Below are positions 35,852 through 44,366 of a stretch of 64,000 nt of DNA, one piece after another. Position numbers and translations under genes: made by a program. The stretch covers positions 1,178,001 to 1,242,000 of the forward strand of contig NZ_CP026106.1 of assembly GCF_002902965.1 (NCBI RefSeq). Reading direction: 5' to 3'. Numbering within the stretch: the stretch's first letter is position 1; each line of letters begins with the position of its first letter. Source of the stretch: Paraburkholderia hospita (GTDB lineage Bacteria > Pseudomonadota > Gammaproteobacteria > Burkholderiales > Burkholderiaceae). The notes under the pieces are model-generated. The model was not told the DNA's origin. It ran no database searches and worked only from the letters and a program-made list of their open reading frames with translations.

Positions 35852-35876
35852 GCAATGATTACAATAGCGTCATTGC
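35852..35876. promoter_or_regulatory. Candidate LysR site before lysR
   Basis: GCAATGA (35852-35858) and TCATTGC (35870-35876) form an inverted repeat with an 11-bp spacer, 16 bp before the lysR ATG and in the control region shared with the transporter gene. The half-sites equal those of the operon palindrome at 34644-34659. Confidence 0.5.
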
Positions 35877-35892
35877 GTAGCAAAATAGTACT

Positions 35893-36798
35893 ATGAACTC
35901 AGACGAGCTTCCCGACCTCAAGTTGCTCCAGTTGTTCGATCTCCTCTACGACGTGCGCAGCGTCACTCGCGTAGCCGAGCAGCTTGGGCAGAGTCAGCCG
36001 ACGGTCAGCATCTGGTTGGGACGCCTGCGCGAGCATTTGCAGGACCCGCTGTTTATCAGGACACCGGGTGGCATGGCGCCCACACCACAAGCGGATGCGT
36101 TGATCGGTCCATGCAGGGAAATTCTCGAATCACTTCGTCGGTTCGCTGCGTGGGAAATTGTGTTTGATCCCGCCACCGCAAAGCGACGCTTCCGTATTTG
36201 CATGACCGACGCGAGCCACATCACGCTCCTTCCTCGAATGTTGGCACACGTACGTGCGCAAGCGCCGGGAATCCGTCTTGAAGCGGCCAGGATCGACGGC
36301 AATACCGAGCGGGCGCTGGAATCGGGCGAGGCCGACCTCGCGATCGGCCACATACCCTGGCTTGGCGGTGGTATTTACCAGCAGCAGCTATACACGCAGG
36401 ACTGGGTATGTCTGGTGAATCACCATCACCCCAGGCTCGGCGCCAAACTCGGATTGAAGCAATACCGCGTGGAAGGACATGTCGCGATTACGGCGGGAAC
36501 GGGCGCGCAGCTGCTTGAGCAGGCTTTGGTGCGTGCGAATATCGATCGTGAGGTCATGCTGGAGTTGCCAGGCTTTCTTGGCCTGGGGGCAATCATCAAA
36601 AGTACGGACCTGATCGCGACGCTACCTCGCCACATCGGCGAGACACTTGCGAAAGTCAATGACTTGGCGGTCCATCCTTGCCCGGTCCCCATGGACGGTT
36701 TCGCTGTCCGGCAGCACTGGCACGCCAGATATCACCACGAAGCGGGGAATCGCTGGCTACGTGGCGTGGTGGTCCAGTTGTTCGGCACCGGTCGCTGA
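35893..36798 (+). CDS. LysR family transcriptional regulator
   Basis: A 301-residue LysR regulator. The N-terminal helix-turn-helix reads LLQLFDLLYDVRSVTRVAEQ, LGQSQPTVSIWLGRLREHL and DPLFIRTPGGMAPTPQA; the effector domain follows from about residue 90. This N-terminus resembles NodD/NahR-type LysR proteins. It is divergent from the DMT transporter. Shared half-sites suggest it controls both itself and the six-gene operon at 30268-34580. Confidence 0.88.
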   Translation: MNSDELPDLKLLQLFDLLYDVRSVTRVAEQLGQSQPTVSIWLGRLREHLQDPLFIRTPGGMAPTPQADALIGPCREILESLRRFAAWEIVFDPATAKRRFRICMTDASHITLLPRMLAHVRAQAPGIRLEAARIDGNTERALESGEADLAIGHIPWLGGGIYQQQLYTQDWVCLVNHHHPRLGAKLGLKQYRVEGHVAITAGTGAQLLEQALVRANIDREVMLELPGFLGLGAIIKSTDLIATLPRHIGETLAKVNDLAVHPCPVPMDGFAVRQHWHARYHHEAGNRWLRGVVVQLFGTGR

Positions 36799-37217
36799 CG
36801 AATAGCCCCGTTGAAGTCGTCAGGCGCTTATCCGACACCGGATGCAACGCGCGATTCGTCTCGAACCACCTTGAACCGGTCCACCTCGCGCATCGTCATC
36901 GTGATCGTCCCAGTCGCATTCATCGCCGGCTCCCAGAGCGGATGTCCGGCGCTAAAACACGACATTTCTTATATGGTCCCCTCCCATTTGCAAGGCAATT
37001 GTGCGTGGCGAGGAGGGTGGTTGCGGACTTCTATCCGGACTCGATCGCGGGCATGCCCGCCGGCCCCGATGGATTTCGCCGCAAAGGTCCTAATCTAATT
37101 GGCGGACTCGAGATCCGAGAAATGTCTCAGGCTTGCCTTTGCGCGGTCCAACCTGTCTTGCCATCGTTCAATTCACCTGTGCAACCGTGGATGGTTATTT
37201 GCCTTGACGCGTGAGGG
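36799..37217. other. Non-coding stretch beside an IS remnant
   Basis: About 420 bp without a supportable gene between lysR and the IS110 remnant. It may contain decayed insertion-element flank, but I see no repeat ends. Confidence 0.35.
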
Positions 37218-37751
37218 TCACTGCGCGGGTGCTGCCTGATACGTTCGCCCATACGCCAGCAGTGCCCAGATCGTTCGCGCCATCTTGTTGGCCAGCGCGA
37301 CAGCGACGACGTTCGTGGGACGTCGAGTCAACAGGGCACGCAGTCGTTCCGGCAGATGCTTTGCCGCTGAGATGACGGATCGGGCACCGTGGATCAGCAG
37401 CGTGCGCAAATACACGTCACCGCGTTTGCTGATGCCGCCAAGCTTCACCTTGCCCCCAGAACCGTTCTGTCGTGGCACCAGGCCCAGATAGGCGGCAAAC
37501 TCTCGCCCCGAGCGGAACGTCTTTGCCTGTCCGATCACCGACACCGCCGCAGTCGCGGTGAGCACACCGACGCCGGGAATCTCCGAGATGCGGCGGCATG
37601 CATCGTCGTTGCGCCGCCAGTCGAGAATGCGTTGTTCAATCCGTGCGATCTGCTCGTCGAGCACCCGAAGTCGCGAGAGCTGGTCCTGCAGACTGTGTGT
37701 CAGCATGGCGGGCAGCTGGTCGGCCAGTGATCCCAGTGCGACCTTCTCCAT
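37218..37751 (-). pseudogene. IS110-family transposase, C-terminal remnant
   Basis: About 177 codons carry the Transposase_20 domain of IS110/IS116/IS902 transposases: RISEIPGVGVLTATAAVSVI, FRSGREFAAYLGLVPRQNGS, KLGGISKRGDVYLRTLLIHG and the C-terminal VALANKMARTIWALL. The N-terminal DEDD/RuvC-like catalytic domain is absent; upstream DNA in this frame is the antisense of the AraC gene. The element is therefore a dead fragment. The ATG at 37751 is only the first methionine of the conserved part. Confidence 0.8.
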
Positions 37752-37931
37752 TTCATGCTTGCGATCGCAACGGTGAGGAGAGTCTTTTGAGCGTTTTTCC
37801 CCGCAGACTTTGATGTATTTCCATAATTTGTTCGACCGATCGCGGCGTTGCACGGCGATGAAGCATGCAAACCGTCTGCATGCTAGTCTTGATTGGTTTC
37901 GGTCCCCAACAGGGCTAAACGGACACGTCCA

Positions 37932-38687
37932 ATGAGTGCTGCTTCCCTCGATCCCGATTCTGTCGCGCGTTCGGCTTTCGTGCTGGGCGTGCGCCACGAC
38001 GCGCTCGATCAGCCGTGGCAGAGCATGCGCCGTGCGCAGTTCGTGCAGGTCGCGGAAGGCGTGCTGGCAGTCCATACGGAAAACGGGCTGTGGGTCGCGC
38101 CGTCGCATCACGCTGTCTGGATGCTGCCGGGCGTGTTGCACAGGATGTCGTCGGCGACACCCGTCGTGCTGCGCATCCTGTACGCCGTCGAGGACGCGCT
38201 GCTCGTGCCAGCGCGCTGCTGCGTGGTGGCCGTGAATGGCCTGACGGACGAATTGCTCGGCGCAGCGTCGGAATTCGACGCGACCGCACCCGCCGATGCC
38301 GAACAGCTTCGCCTGCTGGATGTGATCGCCGACCGCCTGCCACGGCTGACGGAAGTGGCGCTGTCGCTGGTGTATCCGCGCGATCTGCGCGCGCGGCATA
38401 TCGCCGATGCGCTCGCCGCCGATCCGGCGCGCGCCGGCGTGCTCGACGATTTCGCCGAGCAGGCGTCGATCACCGCGCGCACGGCGGCGCGCCTCTTCAT
38501 GAAGGAAACGGGGCTGACGTTCGGCCAGTGGCGTCAGCAACTACGGCTGTTGACGGCGTTGATGCGGCTTGGCGCGGGCGCGAGCGTCACGCAGGTGGCG
38601 CTCGAGGTCGGCTATAGCGACGTGTCGTCGTTTATCGCGGTGTTCAAGGACGCGCTGGGCGAGACGCCCGCGCGCTTTTTCCGCTGA
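37932..38687 (+). CDS. AraC family transcriptional regulator
   Basis: A 251-residue regulator with an N-terminal cupin-type sensor (LWVAPSHHAVWMLPGVLHRM) and a C-terminal double helix-turn-helix (SITARTAARLFMKETGLTFG, ASVTQVALEVGYSDVSSFIA, FKDALGETPARFF). Next to it, convergent, is an EmrB-type exporter, and such pairs are common in drug or solvent resistance. The ATG at 37932 was chosen over 37893 to give the normal family N-terminus. Confidence 0.85.
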   Translation: MSAASLDPDSVARSAFVLGVRHDALDQPWQSMRRAQFVQVAEGVLAVHTENGLWVAPSHHAVWMLPGVLHRMSSATPVVLRILYAVEDALLVPARCCVVAVNGLTDELLGAASEFDATAPADAEQLRLLDVIADRLPRLTEVALSLVYPRDLRARHIADALAADPARAGVLDDFAEQASITARTAARLFMKETGLTFGQWRQQLRLLTALMRLGAGASVTQVALEVGYSDVSSFIAVFKDALGETPARFFR

Positions 38688-38716
38688 GCCTTAAGCGGCT
38701 GTTCCTGACGGCGAGA

Positions 38717-40321
38717 TCAATGCGCGCCCGACGCATCCGCGCCACCGCCGCCGCGCGAGGGGCGCGTGATCCAGATGAGCGGAATGATCAGCACGAAGAT
38801 GATCGCCGACGCATAGAAAATATCGTTGAGTCCCATCATCGCGGCCTGCGTGTTCACGGTGAAATCGAACAGCGCATTCGACGTCGAAGGGCTGACGTGC
38901 AGCAGCGTCTGCGTGTTGTCCATCTGTTGCGCGAAGACGGGGTTGTTCGCGTTGGCCTGTTCGGTCAGGCGCTCGTGATGCAGGACCGTGCGGCTGTTCC
39001 ATGCCGTACCCGCGATCGACGTGCCCACCGCGCCGCAGAACACACGCACGAAGTTCGACAGGCCGGCCGCCGCCGGAATCTTCGGGCCGGGCTGCCCCGA
39101 CAGAATGATGGCGGTCAGCGGCACGAAGAACATCGCCATCGGAATGCCTTGCAGCAATGTGGGCAGCACCAGATGCCACGTGTCGATCTCTACCACGTAG
39201 TTCGAGCGCATGAAGAACACGATGGCGAAACCGACGAAGGCGAGCGTCGCGATGATGCGCGCGTCCGAGCGCGGCAGCACACGGCCCATCACGGGCGCGA
39301 GGATCACCGCGAAGATGCCGAGCGGCGCGGTCACGAGGCCGGCGTCGACGGAACGGTAGTTCAGATACTCCTGCATCCATTGCGGCAACAGCACGAGGTT
39401 GCCGAAGAACACGCCGTACGCGACCGAAATCGCGATCGTCCCGCCGAGGAAGTTGCGCTGCTTGAAGAGCCTCAGATCGACGATCGGGTTCGGTTCCGTC
39501 AGCTCCCAGATCAGGAAGAACGCGAAGCTGATAACGGCCGTGACCGCGAGCGCGACGATCACCGGCGAGCCGAACCAGTCGAGATCCTTGCCCTTGTCGA
39601 GCATGATTTGCAGCGACGCGACCCACGTGACCAGCAGGCCGAGGCCGACGACGTCGATGGGCAGCTTGCGGGTCGGCGTTTCGCGCGTGCGGTAGATCAT
39701 CCACGTGGCGCCCGCCGCGAAAATGCCGACGGGAATGTTGATGTAGAAGATCCACGACCACGAGTAACTATCCGTGATCCAGCCGCCGAGCGCCGGGCCC
39801 GCGATCGGGCCGACGGTCGCCGTCATCGCCCATAGCGCGAGCGCCGTCGACGATTTTGCCTTCGGCCATGAGCTGAGCAGAATGGCTTGCGACAGCGGAA
39901 TCAGCGGACCCGCGACCACGCCCTGCAACACGCGCGCGAACAGCAGAATGGGCAGCGACGGCGCGACGCCGCACAGCCACGATGCAATCACGAAGCCGAG
40001 AATCGCGCCGACGAACAGCTTGATCTGGCCGAAGCGCTGCGTGAACCAGCCCGTCAGCGGAATCGATACGGCATTCGATGCAGCGAACACGGTGATGACC
40101 CACGTGCCTTCATCGACGGATACACCGAGGTTGCCCGAGATGGTTGGAATCGCAACGTTGGCGATCGAGGTGTCCAGCACGTTCATGAACGTGGCAAGCG
40201 CGACGGCGAAGGTCGCGAGCACCAGCTGGCCGCCTTGCAGCGGCGGCTGAGCGGGCGGGCCCGGCGGCCCGGCGGGCTTCGAAGGGGCGGACGACGCGTC
40301 GGGTTGTTTCGGTTCGCTCAA
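38717..40321 (-). CDS. DHA2-family MFS multidrug exporter (EmrB type)
   Basis: A 534-residue major facilitator protein with 14 membrane helices. The diagnostic opening is ATFMNVLDTSIANVAIPTIS, and motif C appears as AMTATVGPIAGPALGGWI. EmrB proteins pump lipophilic drugs together with EmrA and TolC; no emrA or outer-membrane gene is adjacent here. The start was placed at a TTG with CGGAG seven nt upstream, because the longer frame adds 33 non-conserved residues. A proline-rich cytosolic tail precedes the first helix. Confidence 0.88.
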   Translation of the reverse strand: MSEPKQPDASSAPSKPAGPPGPPAQPPLQGGQLVLATFAVALATFMNVLDTSIANVAIPTISGNLGVSVDEGTWVITVFAASNAVSIPLTGWFTQRFGQIKLFVGAILGFVIASWLCGVAPSLPILLFARVLQGVVAGPLIPLSQAILLSSWPKAKSSTALALWAMTATVGPIAGPALGGWITDSYSWSWIFYINIPVGIFAAGATWMIYRTRETPTRKLPIDVVGLGLLVTWVASLQIMLDKGKDLDWFGSPVIVALAVTAVISFAFFLIWELTEPNPIVDLRLFKQRNFLGGTIAISVAYGVFFGNLVLLPQWMQEYLNYRSVDAGLVTAPLGIFAVILAPVMGRVLPRSDARIIATLAFVGFAIVFFMRSNYVVEIDTWHLVLPTLLQGIPMAMFFVPLTAIILSGQPGPKIPAAAGLSNFVRVFCGAVGTSIAGTAWNSRTVLHHERLTEQANANNPVFAQQMDNTQTLLHVSPSTSNALFDFTVNTQAAMMGLNDIFYASAIIFVLIIPLIWITRPSRGGGGADASGAH

Positions 40322-40631
40322 GCGGGTCTCCGTCGGTGAAAAGGTGTCGCGCGACCTGCGTTGCCGGGAATCGTCGCGCGGCGCAACATGGCGATGATAG
40401 TCGCAAGCGCCGAACGGCATCGGCCAGGCGCTCAGGCGCAGGCGGAGAGCGAATCAGAAATGCGTTGTCCAGTGCCGTGTCGCGCGTCGATATCAGGTGT
40501 TGGGCGCCGCAGACGTTTTGCGTGAAATCCACGCAAAAATACGGGACGCGTCGTATGCTCCCGCCTGCGCGTACGATGCGTGACTTGGCAGCGGCGCAAT
40601 GCCCGCGGTGCGCGCCGCGCAATACGAAAGG

Positions 40632-41300
40632 ATGATGGCGATGGCCTGGGAACAATTCGACAACGGCTGGCGGCTCGCACCCGCCGCGGGACCCGCGACT
40701 TCGCTGGTCGTGCTGCTGCATGGCGTCGGCAGCAATGCTCAGGACCTCGTGCCGCTCGCGGACATCTGGCGCGAAGCGCTGCCGCAAACTGCCTTCACGT
40801 CGCTCGACGGCAGCGAGCCGTTCGACGGCGGCTTCGGCGGGCGTCAGTGGTTCAGCCTGCGCGAAGTCGACGAGCAGAACCGTACGGGACGGGTCGCGGC
40901 TGCCTGGCCCGCGCTGCACAAGATGCTCGACGCTGAGCTCGCGCATCAGGCCCTCAGCTACGGCCAGCTCGCGCTAGTGGGCTTCTCCCAGGGCTCGATG
41001 ATGTCGCTGCATCACGTGGCGACGAATCCGCAAGGCGCGGCCGTGGTGGTCGCGTTTTCGGGGCGGCTCGCGTCGCCCGTCACCGCGAAGAGCACCACGC
41101 CCGTCACGCTGATCCACGGCGAAGACGACGCGGTGATCTCCGTCGACGAAACCGAACGTGCCGCAATCTCGCTGCACGACGCGGGCTTCGACGTCGAAGC
41201 GTTCGCACTGCCGGGCGTCGGCCACACGATTTCCGGTGAAGGCGTCGCACTGGGCCGCGAGGCCCTCGTGCGCGCGCTTGCGCCGCTCGCCCGCGGCTAA
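40632..41300 (+). CDS. Alpha/beta hydrolase, phospholipase/carboxylesterase type
   Basis: A roughly 220-residue serine hydrolase of the carboxylesterase/phospholipase family (YpfH-like). The oxyanion region is VVLLHGVGSNAQD, the nucleophile elbow GFSQGS, the acid in IHGEDDAVI and the histidine in GVGHTIS. It probably hydrolyses short esters in the cytosol. Starts at 40632, 40635 or 40641 are all possible; AAAGGA favours the last. Confidence 0.87.
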   Translation: MMAMAWEQFDNGWRLAPAAGPATSLVVLLHGVGSNAQDLVPLADIWREALPQTAFTSLDGSEPFDGGFGGRQWFSLREVDEQNRTGRVAAAWPALHKMLDAELAHQALSYGQLALVGFSQGSMMSLHHVATNPQGAAVVVAFSGRLASPVTAKSTTPVTLIHGEDDAVISVDETERAAISLHDAGFDVEAFALPGVGHTISGEGVALGREALVRALAPLARG

Positions 41301-41337
41301 GTCCTTCGCATTCCAATCCTCTTCTTGATACGTCGAA

Positions 41338-41359
41338 ACGGCCGCGTGTAAGCGGCCGT
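41338..41359 (+). terminator. Hairpin after the esterase gene
   Basis: A perfect 8-bp stem ACGGCCGC/GCGGCCGT with a 6-nt loop, 38 bp past the stop codon, followed at some distance by TTTT. It probably separates the esterase from the mreB paralogue. Confidence 0.5.
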
Positions 41360-41524
41360 AAGACGTTTTCGAATTCATCCTCCTAAAGTTCGCCGGGCAT
41401 CTGCCGATATGCGATCAATAGCCGGAAAAAGTTTCCGAGGAACGCACGCGCAGCATCGCTGCGCCGTACGTTTGACGTTTTCGCTGCTTACAACGCAGCT
41501 CACTTCTTTCAAAAGAGCCTGAAC

Positions 41525-42577
41525 ATGGCCAGATCGAATGCGCAGTCATCGCTTTTTGGACGCCTTTTCCGCTCGTCCGTGGCGGTCGATCTCGGCACTG
41601 CCAATACGCTGATCTATACCGATGACGGCGGCATTGTGCTCAACGAGCCGTCCGTGGTGTGCTTCGACAAGCAGGAGTCGGCGGGACGCAAGCGCGTCGC
41701 GCTGGTCGGCAGCGAGGCCAAGCAGATGCTCGGCCGCGTGCCCCTCAACCTCGAAGCGGTGCGGCCGATGCGCCACGGCGTGATCGCCAATTTCTCCGCC
41801 GCCGAGCACATGATCCGGCAATTCGTCGATATGGCCCGTCCGCGTCCGTTCTTCGCGCGGCGCGCCGCGTTCACGATCTGCGTGCCGGCCGGCGCGACCC
41901 AGGTGGAGCGCCGCGCGATCCGCGAGGCGGCGGCTGCGGCGGGTGCGTGGAAGGTGAACCTGATCGATGAATCGCTCGCGTCGGCCGTTGGCGCGGGCTT
42001 GCCGGTGTCGTCGGCGACGGGCTCGATGGTCGTCGATATCGGCGGCGGCACGACGGAAATCGGCGTGATCGCGCTGGGCGGCACGGCGTACAACGGCTCG
42101 ATTCGCGTCGGCGGCGATCAGCTGGATGCCGCCATCATCAAGCACGTGCGCAACAACTTCGGCGTGCTGCTCGGCGAGCAGACGGCCGAGCATGTGAAGA
42201 AGACCATCGGCTCGGCGCTTGCCGTCGTGCCGCCGGATACGATGCGCGCGACGGGACGCGGCGTCGACGACGGCCTGCCGCGCACGGTCGAGCTGTCGAC
42301 GCAGGATGTGGTCGACGCCATCGCCGCGCCGCTGCGCCAGGTGCTGGTCGCCGTGAAGGCCGCGCTGGAAAACGCGCCGCCCGAACTCGTCACCGATATC
42401 GCGGACGCAGGCATCGTGCTGACGGGCGGCGGCGCGCTGCTCGGCAATCTTGCGCGCTATTTCAGCAATGAACTGGGTCTGGACGTGCGCGTCGCCGACG
42501 AGCCGCTCACGTGTGCCGTGCGCGGTGCCGGTGCGGCGGCGAGCGCAGGCCTGCTCGATATGGGCGCGTACGACTGA
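41525..42577 (+). CDS. MreB paralogue (rod shape-determining protein)
   Basis: A 350-residue bacterial actin. ATP-site motifs are VAVDLGTANTLIY (phosphate 1), MVVDIGGGTTEIGVIALGG (phosphate 2) and VLTGGGALLGNLARYF (adenosine). MreB filaments guide cell-wall synthesis at the inner membrane. It stands alone: no mreC, mreD, mrdA or rodA follows, so it is probably a second copy beside the main mreBCD locus. A terminator-like hairpin lies 80 bp downstream. Confidence 0.88.
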   Translation: MARSNAQSSLFGRLFRSSVAVDLGTANTLIYTDDGGIVLNEPSVVCFDKQESAGRKRVALVGSEAKQMLGRVPLNLEAVRPMRHGVIANFSAAEHMIRQFVDMARPRPFFARRAAFTICVPAGATQVERRAIREAAAAAGAWKVNLIDESLASAVGAGLPVSSATGSMVVDIGGGTTEIGVIALGGTAYNGSIRVGGDQLDAAIIKHVRNNFGVLLGEQTAEHVKKTIGSALAVVPPDTMRATGRGVDDGLPRTVELSTQDVVDAIAAPLRQVLVAVKAALENAPPELVTDIADAGIVLTGGGALLGNLARYFSNELGLDVRVADEPLTCAVRGAGAAASAGLLDMGAYD

Positions 42578-42657
42578 CGCAATCGTTTGACATTGCTTAC
42601 AGCGCGCTTTCTGTGGCGCGCGTGAGTTCGGGCGTCATGTGACAATGAGGCTTTTAC

Positions 42658-42690
42658 GGCGCGCATATCATGGATAATGCGCGCCTTTTC
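42658..42690 (+). terminator. Terminator hairpin between mreB paralogue and hydrolase
   Basis: GGCGCGCAT/ATGCGCGCC arms (9 bp) with a 10-nt loop, then TTTTC. It ends 3-15 nt before the possible starts of the next gene. It either ends mreB transcription or acts as an attenuator in the hydrolase leader. Confidence 0.65.
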
Positions 42691-42692
42691 AT

Positions 42693-43544
42693 TTGCCTCT
42701 TTCAGTGAATCAGACTTCCGCTTCGTCCACGCTTTCCATCGAATTGCCCAACGGCTTGCGCATGCCTTATGTCGAACAGGGCGACGGCGAACTGCTGCTT
42801 TTCGTGCATGGTTCGCTGTGCGACTACCGCTATTGGGAGCCGCAACTCGCGGGTCTGTCGAAGCGTTTTCGATGCGTGGCCGTGAGCCTCACGCATTACT
42901 GGCCCGCTGTTGAAACGCCCATCGCGATCCCGTTCAGCTGGAGCAATCATGCGGATGAAGTCGCGCAGTTCATCGAGCGCTTCGGCGCGAGGCCTGCGCA
43001 TGTCGTGGGTCATTCGCGCGGCGGCTGTGTCGCGTATCACTTCGCGCGGCGTCATGCTCAGCATGTGAAGACGCTGACGCTCGCCGATCCCGGCGGGCCG
43101 TTGCAGATTGCGGGACGCGCGCCGGCGAGTTTGCCGGAGACGGTCAATGCGCTGCGTGCGCGTGCCGCGCAACTAATCGAAGAAGGACAGGTCGACGCGG
43201 GCCTGCAACTGTTCGTCGATTCCGTGAGCCGCCCGGGTTTCTGGGCGAAGAGCACGCCGGGCTTCCGGCGCATGGCGACGGACAACGCGCATACGCTCGC
43301 GCGCCAGTTCCGCGATCCGTTGCCGGCTTATACGCCTGACAGCGCGAATGACTTGAAGTGTCCTGTGCTGCTGATCGACGGCGAGAAGAGTCCGCTGATG
43401 TTCCGGCGCGCGGCCGAGACGCTCGCGTCATGGCTGCCGGACGCGCGGCGCGAAACGGTGATGGGCGCATCGCATGGCATGAACCTCGCGCATCCTGCCG
43501 CCTTCAACCGTTTCGTCGACGCGTTCATTCAAGGCACGCGTTGA
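42693..43544 (+). CDS. Alpha/beta hydrolase
   Basis: A roughly 280-residue alpha/beta-hydrolase-fold protein. It has LLFVHGSLCDYRYWE (oxyanion), GHSRGGCVAYHFA (nucleophile elbow, serine), LLIDGEKSPLMF (acid) and MGASHGMNLAHP (histidine), so the triad is complete. The natural ester or carbon-carbon substrate is unknown. The start is either TTG 42693 or GTG 42705; neither has a clear ribosome site, and a terminator hairpin directly precedes both. Confidence 0.85.
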   Translation: MPLSVNQTSASSTLSIELPNGLRMPYVEQGDGELLLFVHGSLCDYRYWEPQLAGLSKRFRCVAVSLTHYWPAVETPIAIPFSWSNHADEVAQFIERFGARPAHVVGHSRGGCVAYHFARRHAQHVKTLTLADPGGPLQIAGRAPASLPETVNALRARAAQLIEEGQVDAGLQLFVDSVSRPGFWAKSTPGFRRMATDNAHTLARQFRDPLPAYTPDSANDLKCPVLLIDGEKSPLMFRRAAETLASWLPDARRETVMGASHGMNLAHPAAFNRFVDAFIQGTR

Positions 43545-43559
43545 GCTTCTTTTAAAGCG

Positions 43560-43961
43560 TCAGTCTTTGGCGTGCGCGTCGATGTCGAGCGCGCGCTCGG
43601 CGCCTTCACCGATCAGGCCGCAGTAGTACAGATGTACGCCGATCGCGAGCGAGTCGTGGCGGATTTCGTTGAACGCCTTCCACGCCTTGGCAGGTTCCTT
43701 GAACACGAGATAGTGCGCTTCCTGCGAAACGAGCCGCGCGACCTGATGCAGACCATGTCCATGCAGACGGTCGACCAGTTCGTCGAGGCTGCGATGCGTG
43801 CGCGCGTCCGTGCGCGGATACAGCATGTGCAGCACGGCGACCTTTTCCGAGGCGAGTGCGGCCGACATCGCCAACACGATGTCCTGGTGGTTCAGCGCCG
43901 TGACAACGGTGTCTTCGGCTTCTTCGGTCGCGGGAAAGAGCGTGTCGAGGTTCATGTTCAT
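43560..43961 (-). CDS. Conserved-type hypothetical protein
   Basis: A 133-residue cytosolic protein without a recognised domain. It is mostly helical by composition, with a histidine-rich middle (LHGHGLHQVARL) and a conserved-looking segment FKEPAKAWKAFNEIRHDSLA. The ATG follows AGGAATAACCACA. It is convergent with the hydrolase and divergent from citrate synthase. A minus-strand terminator hairpin sits only about 25 nt upstream of its ATG, so a transcript starting further upstream would have to pass it. Confidence 0.65.
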   Translation of the reverse strand: MNMNLDTLFPATEEAEDTVVTALNHQDIVLAMSAALASEKVAVLHMLYPRTDARTHRSLDELVDRLHGHGLHQVARLVSQEAHYLVFKEPAKAWKAFNEIRHDSLAIGVHLYYCGLIGEGAERALDIDAHAKD

Positions 43962-43986
43962 TGTGGTTATTCCTGTGTCTGACTCT

Positions 43987-44016
43987 AAAAAAGACCCGCC
44001 GTTTCAACGGCGGGTC
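43987..44016 (-). terminator. Minus-strand terminator or attenuator
   Basis: A perfect 9-bp stem GACCCGCCG/CGGCGGGTC with a 6-nt loop; on the minus strand it is followed by six T residues. It is a complete intrinsic terminator lying between the probable promoter region and the ATG of the hypothetical gene at 43961. Confidence 0.8.
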
Positions 44017-44366
44017 CAAGACAGCATTGTGTTTGCAGGGGAAGCTAAACACAGGTTCAGTATCTCAGACGCGATTGCGTTTGGCGTCCTGCGTGAAGCA
44101 AAACATTGTTGCTGCGGGTGCGCTTACTTTCATTTGTCTGTCGATGCAAAGCCTTGTCGGCTGGTCGAGTATTGCTTGGTGCGAGATGGATTGTTGCGCA
44201 CGAGGGATGCAATGAAACGCCATGCGCGCCTTAAAATGCTGACGGCTGCCGGGTGCGGCAAAACGCGTACTAGCCGGCGCGCACGTTTGTTGTTCGATGT
44301 GCGCGTGAGGCGCCGCACATCCGGCCTCGCGTGTTCAGAGCAATGCAATGTCGAAAGGAATCACTG

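Noticed and set aside
37752..38540. N-terminal extension of the IS110 frame
   Set aside because: This part is antisense of the AraC gene and has none of the DEDD domain motifs, so the transposase is scored only from 37751 down.
38720..39835. 371-codon plus-strand frame
   Set aside because: Antisense of the EmrB exporter; arginine/histidine/aspartate-rich shadow.
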